Assembly (NCBI GenBank): GCA_937871685.1
Contig: CALMOL010000307.1
Span: forward strand, 1-5,599
Direction: 5' to 3'
DNA: 5,599 bases
Source: an uncultured Verrucomicrobiota bacterium
Lineage (GTDB): Bacteria > Verrucomicrobiota > Verrucomicrobiia > Chthoniobacterales > SZAS-18
In this document: positions 1-5,599 of the stretch, piece after piece
Numbering within the stretch: position 1 is the stretch's first letter
Layout: the number at the start of each line of letters is the position of its first letter
Made by a program: the position numbers and the translations under genes
The notes under the pieces: generated by a model
Told to the model about the DNA's origin: nothing
The model's input: only the letters and a program-made list of their open reading frames with translations
Database searches by the model: none

Positions 1-258
1 GGCCAATTGCTGGTCAAGCCGTTCCCGCCGACGGCGGTAAACATCCAGCGGATCGCGGGCGGCGGCTACCAGATCGATTTCAGGGGCGCGCCGGGCCAGC
101 AATACACCGTGCAATCGGTCGATTCCCTTCCGGCGACCTTGGCGCAGTGGAACTTTATCAACACCAGCACGGCGGACGCGAACGGCAACTTCCCCATCAC
201 CTTCGCCACCCCGGGCAGCGGCGTGCGACAGCGCTTCTATCGCGCGATCATTCCGTAA
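1..258 (+). CDS. C-terminal fragment of a secreted or surface beta-domain protein, partial at the left edge
   Basis: The reading frame is open from the first base and ends at TAA 256-258, giving 85 visible residues; the start lies outside the window. The fragment reads as alternating short beta strands ('GGGYQIDFRG', 'QQYTVQSVDS', 'FPITFATP') with G/N/D turns and ends in 'RQRFYRAIIP'. From memory, many large secreted verrucomicrobial proteins (fibronectin/Ig-like or LamG-rich) end in such a domain, with a 'YTVQ.S..L..W' segment and a terminal 'RFYRA' strand. Here 'YTVQSVDSLPATLAQW' and the FYRA tail match that pattern. No catalytic motif, membrane segment or anchor is visible in this part, so the function of the whole protein cannot be told. 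It converges on the R-M operon and is probably unrelated to it. Coding status is fairly sure; the family assignment is moderate. Confidence 0.75.
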   Translation, partial: GQLLVKPFPPTAVNIQRIAGGGYQIDFRGAPGQQYTVQSVDSLPATLAQWNFINTSTADANGNFPITFATPGSGVRQRFYRAIIP

Positions 259-418
259 GGGCTGAAGTCACCGCCGCCTTCGCCGAGGGCCGCCGGCCGC
301 CTCCAGATCGTCTTCTCGCGCCGTCTTCGGGGATCGCTCCTCCAGCAGGGAAAGGTCCTCGGGCGATCGTTATTCCCCACGGCCAGACACCCCTAGCGTA
401 GCATTCACCTCCCCTTAC
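259..418. other. Convergent intergenic gap with a weak candidate hairpin
   Basis: This 160-base gap separates two genes that converge on it, so a bidirectional terminator would be expected. The best structure I can see pairs gatcgctc (332-339) with gggcgatc (361-368), an 8-bp stem including one G-T pair around a loop of about 21 bases. No T-run follows on either strand, so an intrinsic terminator is not supported. Reading frames crossing the gap show no recognisable protein. Confidence 0.4.
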
Positions 419-754
419 TTAGAAATTCGGATGTGCCGTCACCAAGCGCAGCGGTCTTGTGCCCTCCTTGATCCAGACTGAACGGATGCACGGGTTCTTG
501 TTATCCGGGCTCATGATTTGGCATTCGACCACGTATTTCTGGCCGTAGCGGGTCACTTCCGTCTCGGTCACTGACTGCGTTTTGCCGTGCTCTCGCAGAG
601 CCTCCGCGAAGCGCTCCCAATCATCCGCTGTAAAGCCCCGGTTGATGAAATATCGCGCTTTCGGTCCACCGATCGGATGTTCGAGGTTGAGCAGGTAGGT
701 GGTCACCTTCACCTCCGCGATGTGCAGGTCTTCGTGAGCGGGTAGTCGATTCAT
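419..754 (-). CDS. DUF6883 domain protein, third gene of the Type III R-M operon
   Basis: The 111-residue product looks like a full-length, single-domain member of the DUF6883 family, recognised by pattern rather than by search. Its features in order are 'YLLNLEHPIGGPKARYF' (about 20-36), a helical 'FTADDWERFAEALREHG' (about 41-57), 'YGQKYVV' (about 69-75), 'MSPDNKNPCIRSVWI' (about 81-95) and a final 'PLRLVTAHPNF'. No signal peptide or membrane helix is present, so it should be cytoplasmic. The ATG shares bases with the res stop (ATGA at 751-754), which supports the start. A GGAGG (768-772) lies 13 bases upstream, rather far, so coupled re-initiation after res is likely. The family has no established biochemical role that I know of. 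As I recall, its usual neighbour is a small DUF4926 gene; here that domain appears as the tail of Res. It could be a regulator, an antitoxin-like partner or an accessory effector. Local GC is about 57%, lower than the res core. Confidence 0.85.
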   Translation of the reverse strand: MNRLPAHEDLHIAEVKVTTYLLNLEHPIGGPKARYFINRGFTADDWERFAEALREHGKTQSVTETEVTRYGQKYVVECQIMSPDNKNPCIRSVWIKEGTRPLRLVTAHPNF

Positions 755-3657
755 TGGTTCACCAGAGCCTCCACGTCCCCTTGCCCCAAAGTGACGACCG
801 CTGGTCGTGTCCGCCCTTCGACAAATTCCACTTCATATCCGCCGTCCCCATACACGTGCACAATCGTTCCAATTTCTCCGGCTCGCACTCCAGCGCCCTG
901 TAGCTCCTGGCGCGCGCGAACGATCGAGTGTTCCGCTAAGGGCACAGCATCGATCTGAGTTGCACCATGCCGCGGGGCAAACCATTCGCCCTGCTCCACT
1001 ATTGGTGACGGCGTGGAGAACAGCTGTGCAATCCTCGCCAGTTCCTCCGGCCCGCGCGGCATGAGAAATAGGCAACGTCCCTCGCTCCGCTCTGCCCACA
1101 GGCTACCGAGATCGCGCTTCTCCCTGTTATCGTCATTGCTCCAGTCCTTCTCGTTCTTGTATTCGACGACGCCCACGCGGCCATCCTGCAAACGGCAGAT
1201 GAAGTCTGGGTAAAACCGATCGCTCGAAGTTTGCAGCCAGAAAGAGAACCGCGGCTGACGCTCCAGGTTCCGCACCCAGAATTTCACCGGGGCGAGTGCG
1301 TCGAGGAATCGCGCGCAGCGAAACTCCTCCCCCTCCTCCCTCAGCTCGCCGACCTTCTCGTAGTAGTGCTTGTCGAATTCCGCGCTACGTGGGCAAACCC
1401 AGCGCGCCGGATAGGCGTAGCGATCGAATTCAAAACCATGATCCGCTCCAACCCGAACGCGCTTGGCCGCATCGGGCGCAAAGAGGAGATCTTGGAAATG
1501 CTGCCGCTCGGCCCTCTTACGCAGGGTGCCGATGCGCTGCTCAAAGGCTCGCCGCAGCACAAAGCGGTCGCGCACCAACTCGCCGAGCTTCTGCCCCCGC
1601 TCCTGTAGCTGCTTCAGGATGGCATAAAGCCAGAGCGTGGTTTCCTCCGCTGGCAGGTCAGGATGCGGAATATTCCGGTCGATCCACGTCACGAGACGGC
1701 TGGCCGTCCAGTTCTCCTGCACTTCGAGCAGCTCCAGCTCACGTTGCAGCGCCGGCATCTGACGCGTGATCACGCGGCCGTCCTCCACATCGAGAATACC
1801 CACGCTGTGTGGCGTCCTCAGCCCCGTGAGGATTGGTAAATCGGCGTCCGTAATGGGGTGCGGCAGCTTCCATGGCTGCGAGAGAAACTGGCTCTCGTCC
1901 GGCAAGACCAGCCGGCCCTGCTCCAGGATCATCAACCGCGGGACGGCGAAGCGCTCGCCCCGATCCGCCGGCGCCCGCATGATCCGCGATTCGCGCCGGA
2001 GCGCACGCACCGCATGCTCGATCTGCACCTTGTTCTCGCCCGTCTCGACGCAAGCCACGAGCGCCCTTTCGTCTTGGGCATCCGGCACGCCGCGAATCGT
2101 CAGCCGGCGCGTCTCGGGCTGCCACTGCACATGCTCCCGCGAGGTCAGTTCCAGGTCCTCCACCTTGAAGTCCTCGGATAAAGTGACCGTGAGGCTCTTC
2201 ACGCCTCGTCCGTCGATAGGGAGAAGGCCCTGCCGCGGCTCCAGCGGAGCCACAAAGCTCGCGGCCTCCTGCTCGTTGAAACCGGCCTCCTCCACGAGAT
2301 GCTCGCGCAGCGGCTCGGCAGCCAAGATGAAATGCGGCGAGCGCAGGAAGGCGTAGCACTGGTTCAGCTCCTGCGAAGCGCGTTCCTGCGCATCCGGCTG
2401 GCGCATGATGCGTCCGAGGATTTGCTGCGCCGCCGTGCTGGAATGCGTCTCCGAGAGCGAGCAAAGCACATAAGCCCAGGAGCAATCCCAGCCCTCGCGG
2501 AGTGCTTGCTGAGTGATGATCACCCGCACGGGGCTGGCCGCCGTCATCACTTCCTGGTCGTCCAGCCCGCGCCGATCGCCGGTGGCCACGACGATTTGCT
2601 CCGCGGGAATCTGGAAGTCTTGAGTCAGCGCCGCTTCCACCGCTTCCACGTGCAGCGTCTCCCGCTGCTGCGAGTGCGGCTCGGCCTGGATGAGCAGCAG
2701 CGGATGCAGCACCGGCGCTCCGGCGGCATGCTCTTCCCGCGCCTTCGCCTCAAGTTTCTCGCGCATGGCCAGCGCTGAGGCGAGCAACTCCTTCCAGCCC
2801 GTCTGGCAATCCACGATGATCGGCAGTTTGATCATCCGCTCGGCCTTCAGCTCGCTCGCGCTCACGCTGTGCAGCACGTTGCTCGGCGAATGCTCCGCCG
2901 TCGCCTTCACGCGCGGCGTCGCTGTCAGCTCCACCACGCACCGCGGCTGGAAGCGTTCGAGCATCTCCATGCTGCCGCTCGTGCGCGCGTTGTGCGCCTC
3001 GTCCATGATGACCAGCGGGCGGCGCAGCCGGAGCACGTTCGCCAGCGAGTGCGGGAAGCCGTGCGGCAGCCGCGCCTTCGCCTCGTCCGGCACGTGAGAG
3101 AAGTGCGACATCAGCGAGCCGTTGTCATCATACACCTTCCGCCCGTCGGTGTTCTTCACGCGGAAAGCTTGAACCGTCCCCACGAAGATCACGACACCGC
3201 CGTCGAAGACCGCCCGCGGCGCGTAGAGCGCCTCCTGCACGTCGAGGATTTCCACGCGCTCCAGCTCCTCGTCCAGCACCTGTCGCAGGGGGCTGCGCCG
3301 ATCGCGCATCTGCCGCAGGGTTTGCGAGCGGATGGCATCGCTCGGCACGAGCCACAGCACCACCGGATGCCCCGTGTCGAGCAACTCGTCGCGCACCACG
3401 CGGATGCTCCGCGCGCCGATCACCGTCTTGCCGCCGCCCGTCGGCACTCGCAGGCAAACGAAGGGCATGTCCGCCGGCATGGCCGAGCCCACGGGCAGGT
3501 TCGTGACCGCGCGGTAATCGCTCGCCAAGCCGTAGGACGCTTCCGTGAACTCCCGAAAGGCGCGGCCCGGATCGTTGGTCTCCGCGCAGCGCCGGAGATA
3601 CCCGCGCAGCGAGGAGAGCACCTCGTTCTGGTAAGTCTTGTGTCCGTAGGGAGTCAT
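751..3657 (-). CDS. res: Type III restriction subunit Res: SF2 helicase, PD-(D/E)XK nuclease and C-terminal DUF4926-like domain
   Basis: This 968-residue protein is the ATP-dependent translocase/nuclease of a Type III R-M system, acting on DNA with Mod. Helicase motifs are visible in order: Walker A PTGGGKT (72-78), motif Ia around LWLVPSDAIRSQ (101-112), Walker B DEAH (219-222), LTATP (244-248), motif V around ALREGWDCSWAYVLCSL (385-401) and motif VI QQILGRIMRQP (411-421). The nuclease site is YPDF (816-819) with EYK (832-834), a PD...ExK arrangement; D818, E832 and K834 are the expected metal-site residues. All key residues are present, so the enzyme looks intact. Residues about 903-968 follow the nuclease domain and resemble a whole DUF4926 domain, which I do not regard as a normal part of Res. 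The start ATG overlaps the mod stop (ATGA, 3654-3657) and has no clear Shine-Dalgarno sequence, indicating coupling to mod. The stop overlaps the next gene the same way. GC is about 68% in the helicase core and about 60% toward the 3' end. Confidence 0.95.
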   Translation of the reverse strand: MTPYGHKTYQNEVLSSLRGYLRRCAETNDPGRAFREFTEASYGLASDYRAVTNLPVGSAMPADMPFVCLRVPTGGGKTVIGARSIRVVRDELLDTGHPVVLWLVPSDAIRSQTLRQMRDRRSPLRQVLDEELERVEILDVQEALYAPRAVFDGGVVIFVGTVQAFRVKNTDGRKVYDDNGSLMSHFSHVPDEAKARLPHGFPHSLANVLRLRRPLVIMDEAHNARTSGSMEMLERFQPRCVVELTATPRVKATAEHSPSNVLHSVSASELKAERMIKLPIIVDCQTGWKELLASALAMREKLEAKAREEHAAGAPVLHPLLLIQAEPHSQQRETLHVEAVEAALTQDFQIPAEQIVVATGDRRGLDDQEVMTAASPVRVIITQQALREGWDCSWAYVLCSLSETHSSTAAQQILGRIMRQPDAQERASQELNQCYAFLRSPHFILAAEPLREHLVEEAGFNEQEAASFVAPLEPRQGLLPIDGRGVKSLTVTLSEDFKVEDLELTSREHVQWQPETRRLTIRGVPDAQDERALVACVETGENKVQIEHAVRALRRESRIMRAPADRGERFAVPRLMILEQGRLVLPDESQFLSQPWKLPHPITDADLPILTGLRTPHSVGILDVEDGRVITRQMPALQRELELLEVQENWTASRLVTWIDRNIPHPDLPAEETTLWLYAILKQLQERGQKLGELVRDRFVLRRAFEQRIGTLRKRAERQHFQDLLFAPDAAKRVRVGADHGFEFDRYAYPARWVCPRSAEFDKHYYEKVGELREEGEEFRCARFLDALAPVKFWVRNLERQPRFSFWLQTSSDRFYPDFICRLQDGRVGVVEYKNEKDWSNDDNREKRDLGSLWAERSEGRCLFLMPRGPEELARIAQLFSTPSPIVEQGEWFAPRHGATQIDAVPLAEHSIVRARQELQGAGVRAGEIGTIVHVYGDGGYEVEFVEGRTRPAVVTLGQGDVEALVNQ
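754..951 (-). other. DUF4926-like domain encoded at the 3' end of res
   Basis: Residues 903-968 of Res begin 'DAVPLAEHSIVRARQELQ', continue with 'VRAGEIGTIVHVYGDGGYEV' and 'VEFVEG', and end 'PAVVTLGQGDVEALVNQ'. The DUF4926 pattern I know is a lead strand, a G(L/V)..G..GT(I/V)V.VY.DG.YEVEF core, a (A/V)V(V/T)TL strand and a closing 'D(L/V)..L'; all parts are here in order and at the expected spacing. The pattern suggests a small SH3/KOW-like beta barrel (inference). The frame is continuous with the nuclease domain, with no internal Met at the boundary, so a separate start is not evident. A linker of about 30-40 residues separates it from the PD-(D/E)XK domain. Confidence 0.75.
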
Positions 3658-5249
3658 TGCTGGCGGACTTGGTAGGGAATCTGTTTGAAAAGGATGCGCT
3701 CCCGCGAGCGCGTCGTCTCGCGCAGGGTGCAGGCTTCACCATAGACCACGCGCGGCCCGTCGTGGGCGGGCAACGCCGCGAGTGTGTGTGGCGTGAGTGC
3801 GCTGCCGCTCGCGCCATCCGGGCCGCCGGGCAGCAAATAAATCGCGCGGCCATCGCCGGCCACGCCAAGCAATGGGTTGCTCGGGTCGAAGCGCCCCTCG
3901 CCCGCGGGTAGCGGCTCGCCCGTCTCGGCAAACCAGAGGTGATGCGCGAGATCCTGCCACTTCACATCTGGATGAAAGCGGCCGTTCGCGTCGATAATCG
4001 GCTCGCCGAGCGTGCAAAAGCGGAAGCCGCCGCCGAGACCTTCGACGCGCTCACCCTTTGCGTTCTGATATCCTTCCGCTACGCGAAGCACACGTTCGCG
4101 CGTGATATTACGCGCTATTGCCGCCTCCATCTCAATTAGGATGAACCGGCGATTGCCCTTGTCTTCGGCATTCTGTTTGAGCACTGCGTGACCTGTAGTT
4201 CCACTGCCTGCAAAAGAATCTAAGATAATCGAGCCAGGGGGAGCGCAGTAATCAATCACACGCTGAACCACAGGCACTGGCTTAGGAAAAGCGAAGACTC
4301 GTTCCCCGAGAATGTCGTCCAAGTCACGTGCCCCCGAAAATGTCTTGAACTCCATCCAAAAAGTTGAGGCCGGCATCCGCGTTTTTGTCTCGAATAAAAA
4401 CCGCTTTTTTCGAGGTTTGCCGCGTGTCGGACTGGTCGGCCACCAGATGCGATTCTCGGCTAGAAGCTTCTTGTAGCCTGCTTCGTCAGTGATCCATCCA
4501 TACGCCGGGTCTGGTTTCCAGGTATAGCCAGTCTCTGGTTGGACCATATTGTAGGCGTGAAGATTTGGTCGGTCATCGGCGATTGCCTTTCCAGTAAGGG
4601 GATCAGTCACGTATGGACCGCGCGCATCACCGTCCAGGTTTTTAAAATCGCCCCGATCAATAATTCGCCCCTCGATTCTTGAAAGCTCGGATCGGCCGTA
4701 GACGAGTAGATATTCGTGGTCGGGCGAGAGGTGGGTTTTGATTCGATTGTCCGTATTGCGAGTGTTCCAGACAATCGATCCAAGCGCGTTCAGCTTTCCG
4801 AAAATCTCGTCCATCAACACGCGTAGAACCCCGATCTCAGTTTCATCCAACGAGATTAGAATTACGCCGTCCTCCGTTAAGAACTCCCTCAGCAACGCCA
4901 GCCGCGGATACATCATACAGAGCCACTTGTCGTGCCGGGAGAGGTCCTCGGCCTCCTTGCCGACGGTGTCGCCGAGCCATTTCTGGATTTCCGGTGCGTT
5001 GACGTTGTCATTATACACCCACCCTTCGTTGCCGGTGTTGTAAGGAGGGTCGATGTAGATGCACTTCACCCGGCCGGCGTAGTAGGGCAGCAGGGCCTTG
5101 AGCGCGTGGAGATTGTCACCCTCGACGAGAAGATTGCCCGACGCCGGATCGCCCGCGCCGAGCGCGGGATCGCAGTGCAGCAGTCGGTAGGGCAGCTCCC
5201 GGTGGTGATTCACCACGGCACGCTTCCCGATCCAATCGAGGGTGGGCAT
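3654..5249 (-). CDS. mod: Type III R-M modification subunit Mod, beta-class DNA adenine-N6 methyltransferase
   Basis: This 531-residue enzyme should transfer a methyl group from S-adenosylmethionine to adenine N6 in its recognition site, protecting host DNA and giving Res its specificity. Catalytic motif IV is DPPYNTG (67-73), within 'VKCIYIDPPYNTGNEGW'. The SAM-binding motif I is DSFAGSGTTGHAV (344-356), followed by FILIE (369-373). Motif IV preceding motif I defines the beta class. 'FAFPKPVPVVQRVID' (319-333) is the usual segment just before motif I. Residues about 185-310 should hold the target recognition domain, so the site cannot be read from sequence alone. The N terminus 'MPTLDWIGKRAVVNHHRE' and C terminus 'ILFKQIPYQV' match full-length relatives as I remember them, so the gene looks complete. 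The start is supported by AGAGGA five bases upstream. It overlaps res by ATGA. The stretch 4141-4920 is only about 52% GC, far below its flanks, suggesting exchange of the specificity region. Confidence 0.96.
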   Translation of the reverse strand: MPTLDWIGKRAVVNHHRELPYRLLHCDPALGAGDPASGNLLVEGDNLHALKALLPYYAGRVKCIYIDPPYNTGNEGWVYNDNVNAPEIQKWLGDTVGKEAEDLSRHDKWLCMMYPRLALLREFLTEDGVILISLDETEIGVLRVLMDEIFGKLNALGSIVWNTRNTDNRIKTHLSPDHEYLLVYGRSELSRIEGRIIDRGDFKNLDGDARGPYVTDPLTGKAIADDRPNLHAYNMVQPETGYTWKPDPAYGWITDEAGYKKLLAENRIWWPTSPTRGKPRKKRFLFETKTRMPASTFWMEFKTFSGARDLDDILGERVFAFPKPVPVVQRVIDYCAPPGSIILDSFAGSGTTGHAVLKQNAEDKGNRRFILIEMEAAIARNITRERVLRVAEGYQNAKGERVEGLGGGFRFCTLGEPIIDANGRFHPDVKWQDLAHHLWFAETGEPLPAGEGRFDPSNPLLGVAGDGRAIYLLPGGPDGASGSALTPHTLAALPAHDGPRVVYGEACTLRETTRSRERILFKQIPYQVRQQ

Positions 5250-5254
5250 GGCTA

Positions 5255-5260
5255 TCCTCT
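5255..5260 (-). promoter_or_regulatory. Shine-Dalgarno sequence of mod
   Basis: Reading the minus strand, AGAGGA lies five bases before the ATG at 5249-5247. It is the only good ribosome-binding site in the operon. The two downstream genes instead start inside the stop of the preceding gene, so translation of all three probably depends on entry here. Confidence 0.7.
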
Positions 5261-5274
5261 AGCATGAAACATGG

Positions 5275-5287
5275 CTTTCCGGGAAAG
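5275..5287. promoter_or_regulatory. Perfect 13-bp dyad upstream of mod, candidate operator
   Basis: The sequence CTTTCCGGGAAAG is a perfect inverted repeat with 6-bp arms and a single central base, centred 32 bases upstream of the mod ATG. Its position would suit a repressor or controller site over the promoter or leader. No controller (C) protein gene is in the window, and I could not identify a convincing -10/-35 pair nearby. Chance occurrence is possible. Confidence 0.3.
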
Positions 5288-5599
5288 ACTCCGTAAGTCC
5301 TCCGAGCCAAACGAACGCGACATCAGCTTCAAGGGTGCAAAAGATCTTCCTTGCCGAAGGCAGCGTCCGAGAAGCAAGTGAGGGTATGACTCATGACGGT
5401 TCGCTCGTCCGCGGCGAATCGACGCGCGGCCTTCTGCCCTGCGAGACAGGCGCGGACAGAACCTCTTCGGCCACTCATCGCGTCTTCGTCAAACGGCCTC
5501 GGGAGCTTCGGCGCACCTTCTGGGGCGGGCCGCCGAAGATCCCGATGCTCGTTTCCGGCCACTTGCGAGGGTCCTCGTGAGAACCTTGGAAGTGGTCAC

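Larger units (their letters stand above)
5250..5599. other. Upstream region of mod with no convincing gene
   Basis: About 350 bases lie between the mod start and the right edge. They hold the mod Shine-Dalgarno and a dyad, described separately, and presumably the operon promoter, though no clear promoter elements can be named. On the minus strand, 5262-5390 is open for 43 codons ending at TAG 5259-5261, but has no ATG, GTG or TTG start. A second minus-strand frame is open from the right edge to TGA 5475-5477 (40 codons) and could be the 3' end of an outside gene. Neither yields a recognisable family. The region may include a degenerate or dispersed element. Confidence 0.4.

Noticed and set aside
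332..368. Stem-loop between the two convergent genes as a terminator
   Set aside because: The stem is only 8 bp with a large loop and no adjoining T-run on either strand, so it is noted only within the intergenic entry.
1739..2485. Minus-strand frame of 248 codons inside res
   Set aside because: It is the +1-type shadow of the res frame, low-complexity A/G/R composition, with no ribosome-binding context or family resemblance.
2869..3675. Long plus-strand frame of 268 codons antisense to the start of res
   Set aside because: It lies over the helicase motifs of res in about 68% GC DNA, where stop codons are rare. Its product is rich in R, H and A with no recognisable domain.
3128..3931. Minus-strand frame of 267 codons spanning the mod-res junction
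   Set aside because: It is an out-of-frame reading of two well-supported genes; the product is an R/A/G-rich string typical of frame-shifted GC-rich coding DNA.
4396..4410. A5 and T6 runs within mod as a phase-variation switch
   Set aside because: Phase-variable mod genes usually carry much longer homopolymer or tetranucleotide/pentanucleotide repeats; these short runs encode ordinary Lys and Phe/Leu codons.
5386..5394. Nine-base palindrome ATGACTCAT upstream of mod
   Set aside because: Short, does not extend beyond 4-bp arms, and lies about 140 bases from the start codon; expected by chance.
5329..5562. Minus-strand 77-codon frame with a GTG start just upstream of mod, and an overlapping 81-codon plus-strand frame (5335-5580)
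   Set aside because: Both are arginine-rich with no recognisable motif and overlap each other almost entirely; no convincing start signal favours either.
5475..5597. Possible 3' end of a gene entering from the right edge on the minus strand
   Set aside because: Forty codons with GC-rich third positions are suggestive, but no family is recognisable and the length is too short to separate it from chance in this composition.

Overview
The window looks like a GC-rich bacterial chromosome segment, most likely from the Verrucomicrobiota. The taxonomic clue is the partial protein at the left edge: a beta-rich C-terminal domain ending in an 'RQRFYRA' tail, a style I associate with large secreted verrucomicrobial proteins. 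This assignment is an inference from a single fragment.

Layout: (1) positions 1-258 (+) hold the 3' end of that secreted or surface protein. (2) 259-418 is a short convergent intergenic gap with one weak hairpin. (3) 419-5249 (-) is a compact three-gene operon, transcribed right to left: mod (DNA adenine methyltransferase of a Type III restriction-modification system), res (SF2 helicase plus PD-(D/E)XK nuclease), and a 111-residue DUF6883-type protein. Both junctions are 4-base ATGA overlaps (stop and start share bases), so the three products are very probably translationally coupled. (4) 5250-5599 lies upstream of mod. It carries mod's Shine-Dalgarno sequence, a perfect 13-bp dyad and about 300 bp with no convincing gene; part of it may be a dispersed element.

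The basic job is clear. Mod would methylate adenine in its recognition site, and Mod plus Res would cleave unmodified DNA after ATP-driven communication between sites. The unusual part is the 3' end of the operon. The last ~66 residues of Res, after the nuclease motif, look like a complete DUF4926 domain, normally a small free-standing protein, and the next overlapping gene encodes a DUF6883 protein. As I recall, DUF6883 and DUF4926 genes are often found as a pair. Here one partner appears fused to the restriction subunit and the other is coupled to it in translation. This suggests a Type III R-M system with an added two-part accessory module of unknown function, possibly a regulator, inhibitor or second effector. 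That is the best candidate for something undescribed here.

Base composition is mosaic. Hand counts give about 52% GC over 4141-4920 (central mod, covering target recognition), against about 69% over 3661-3900, about 62% over 4921-5160 and about 68% over 2701-3060 (res helicase core). This fits recombination of the specificity region of mod.
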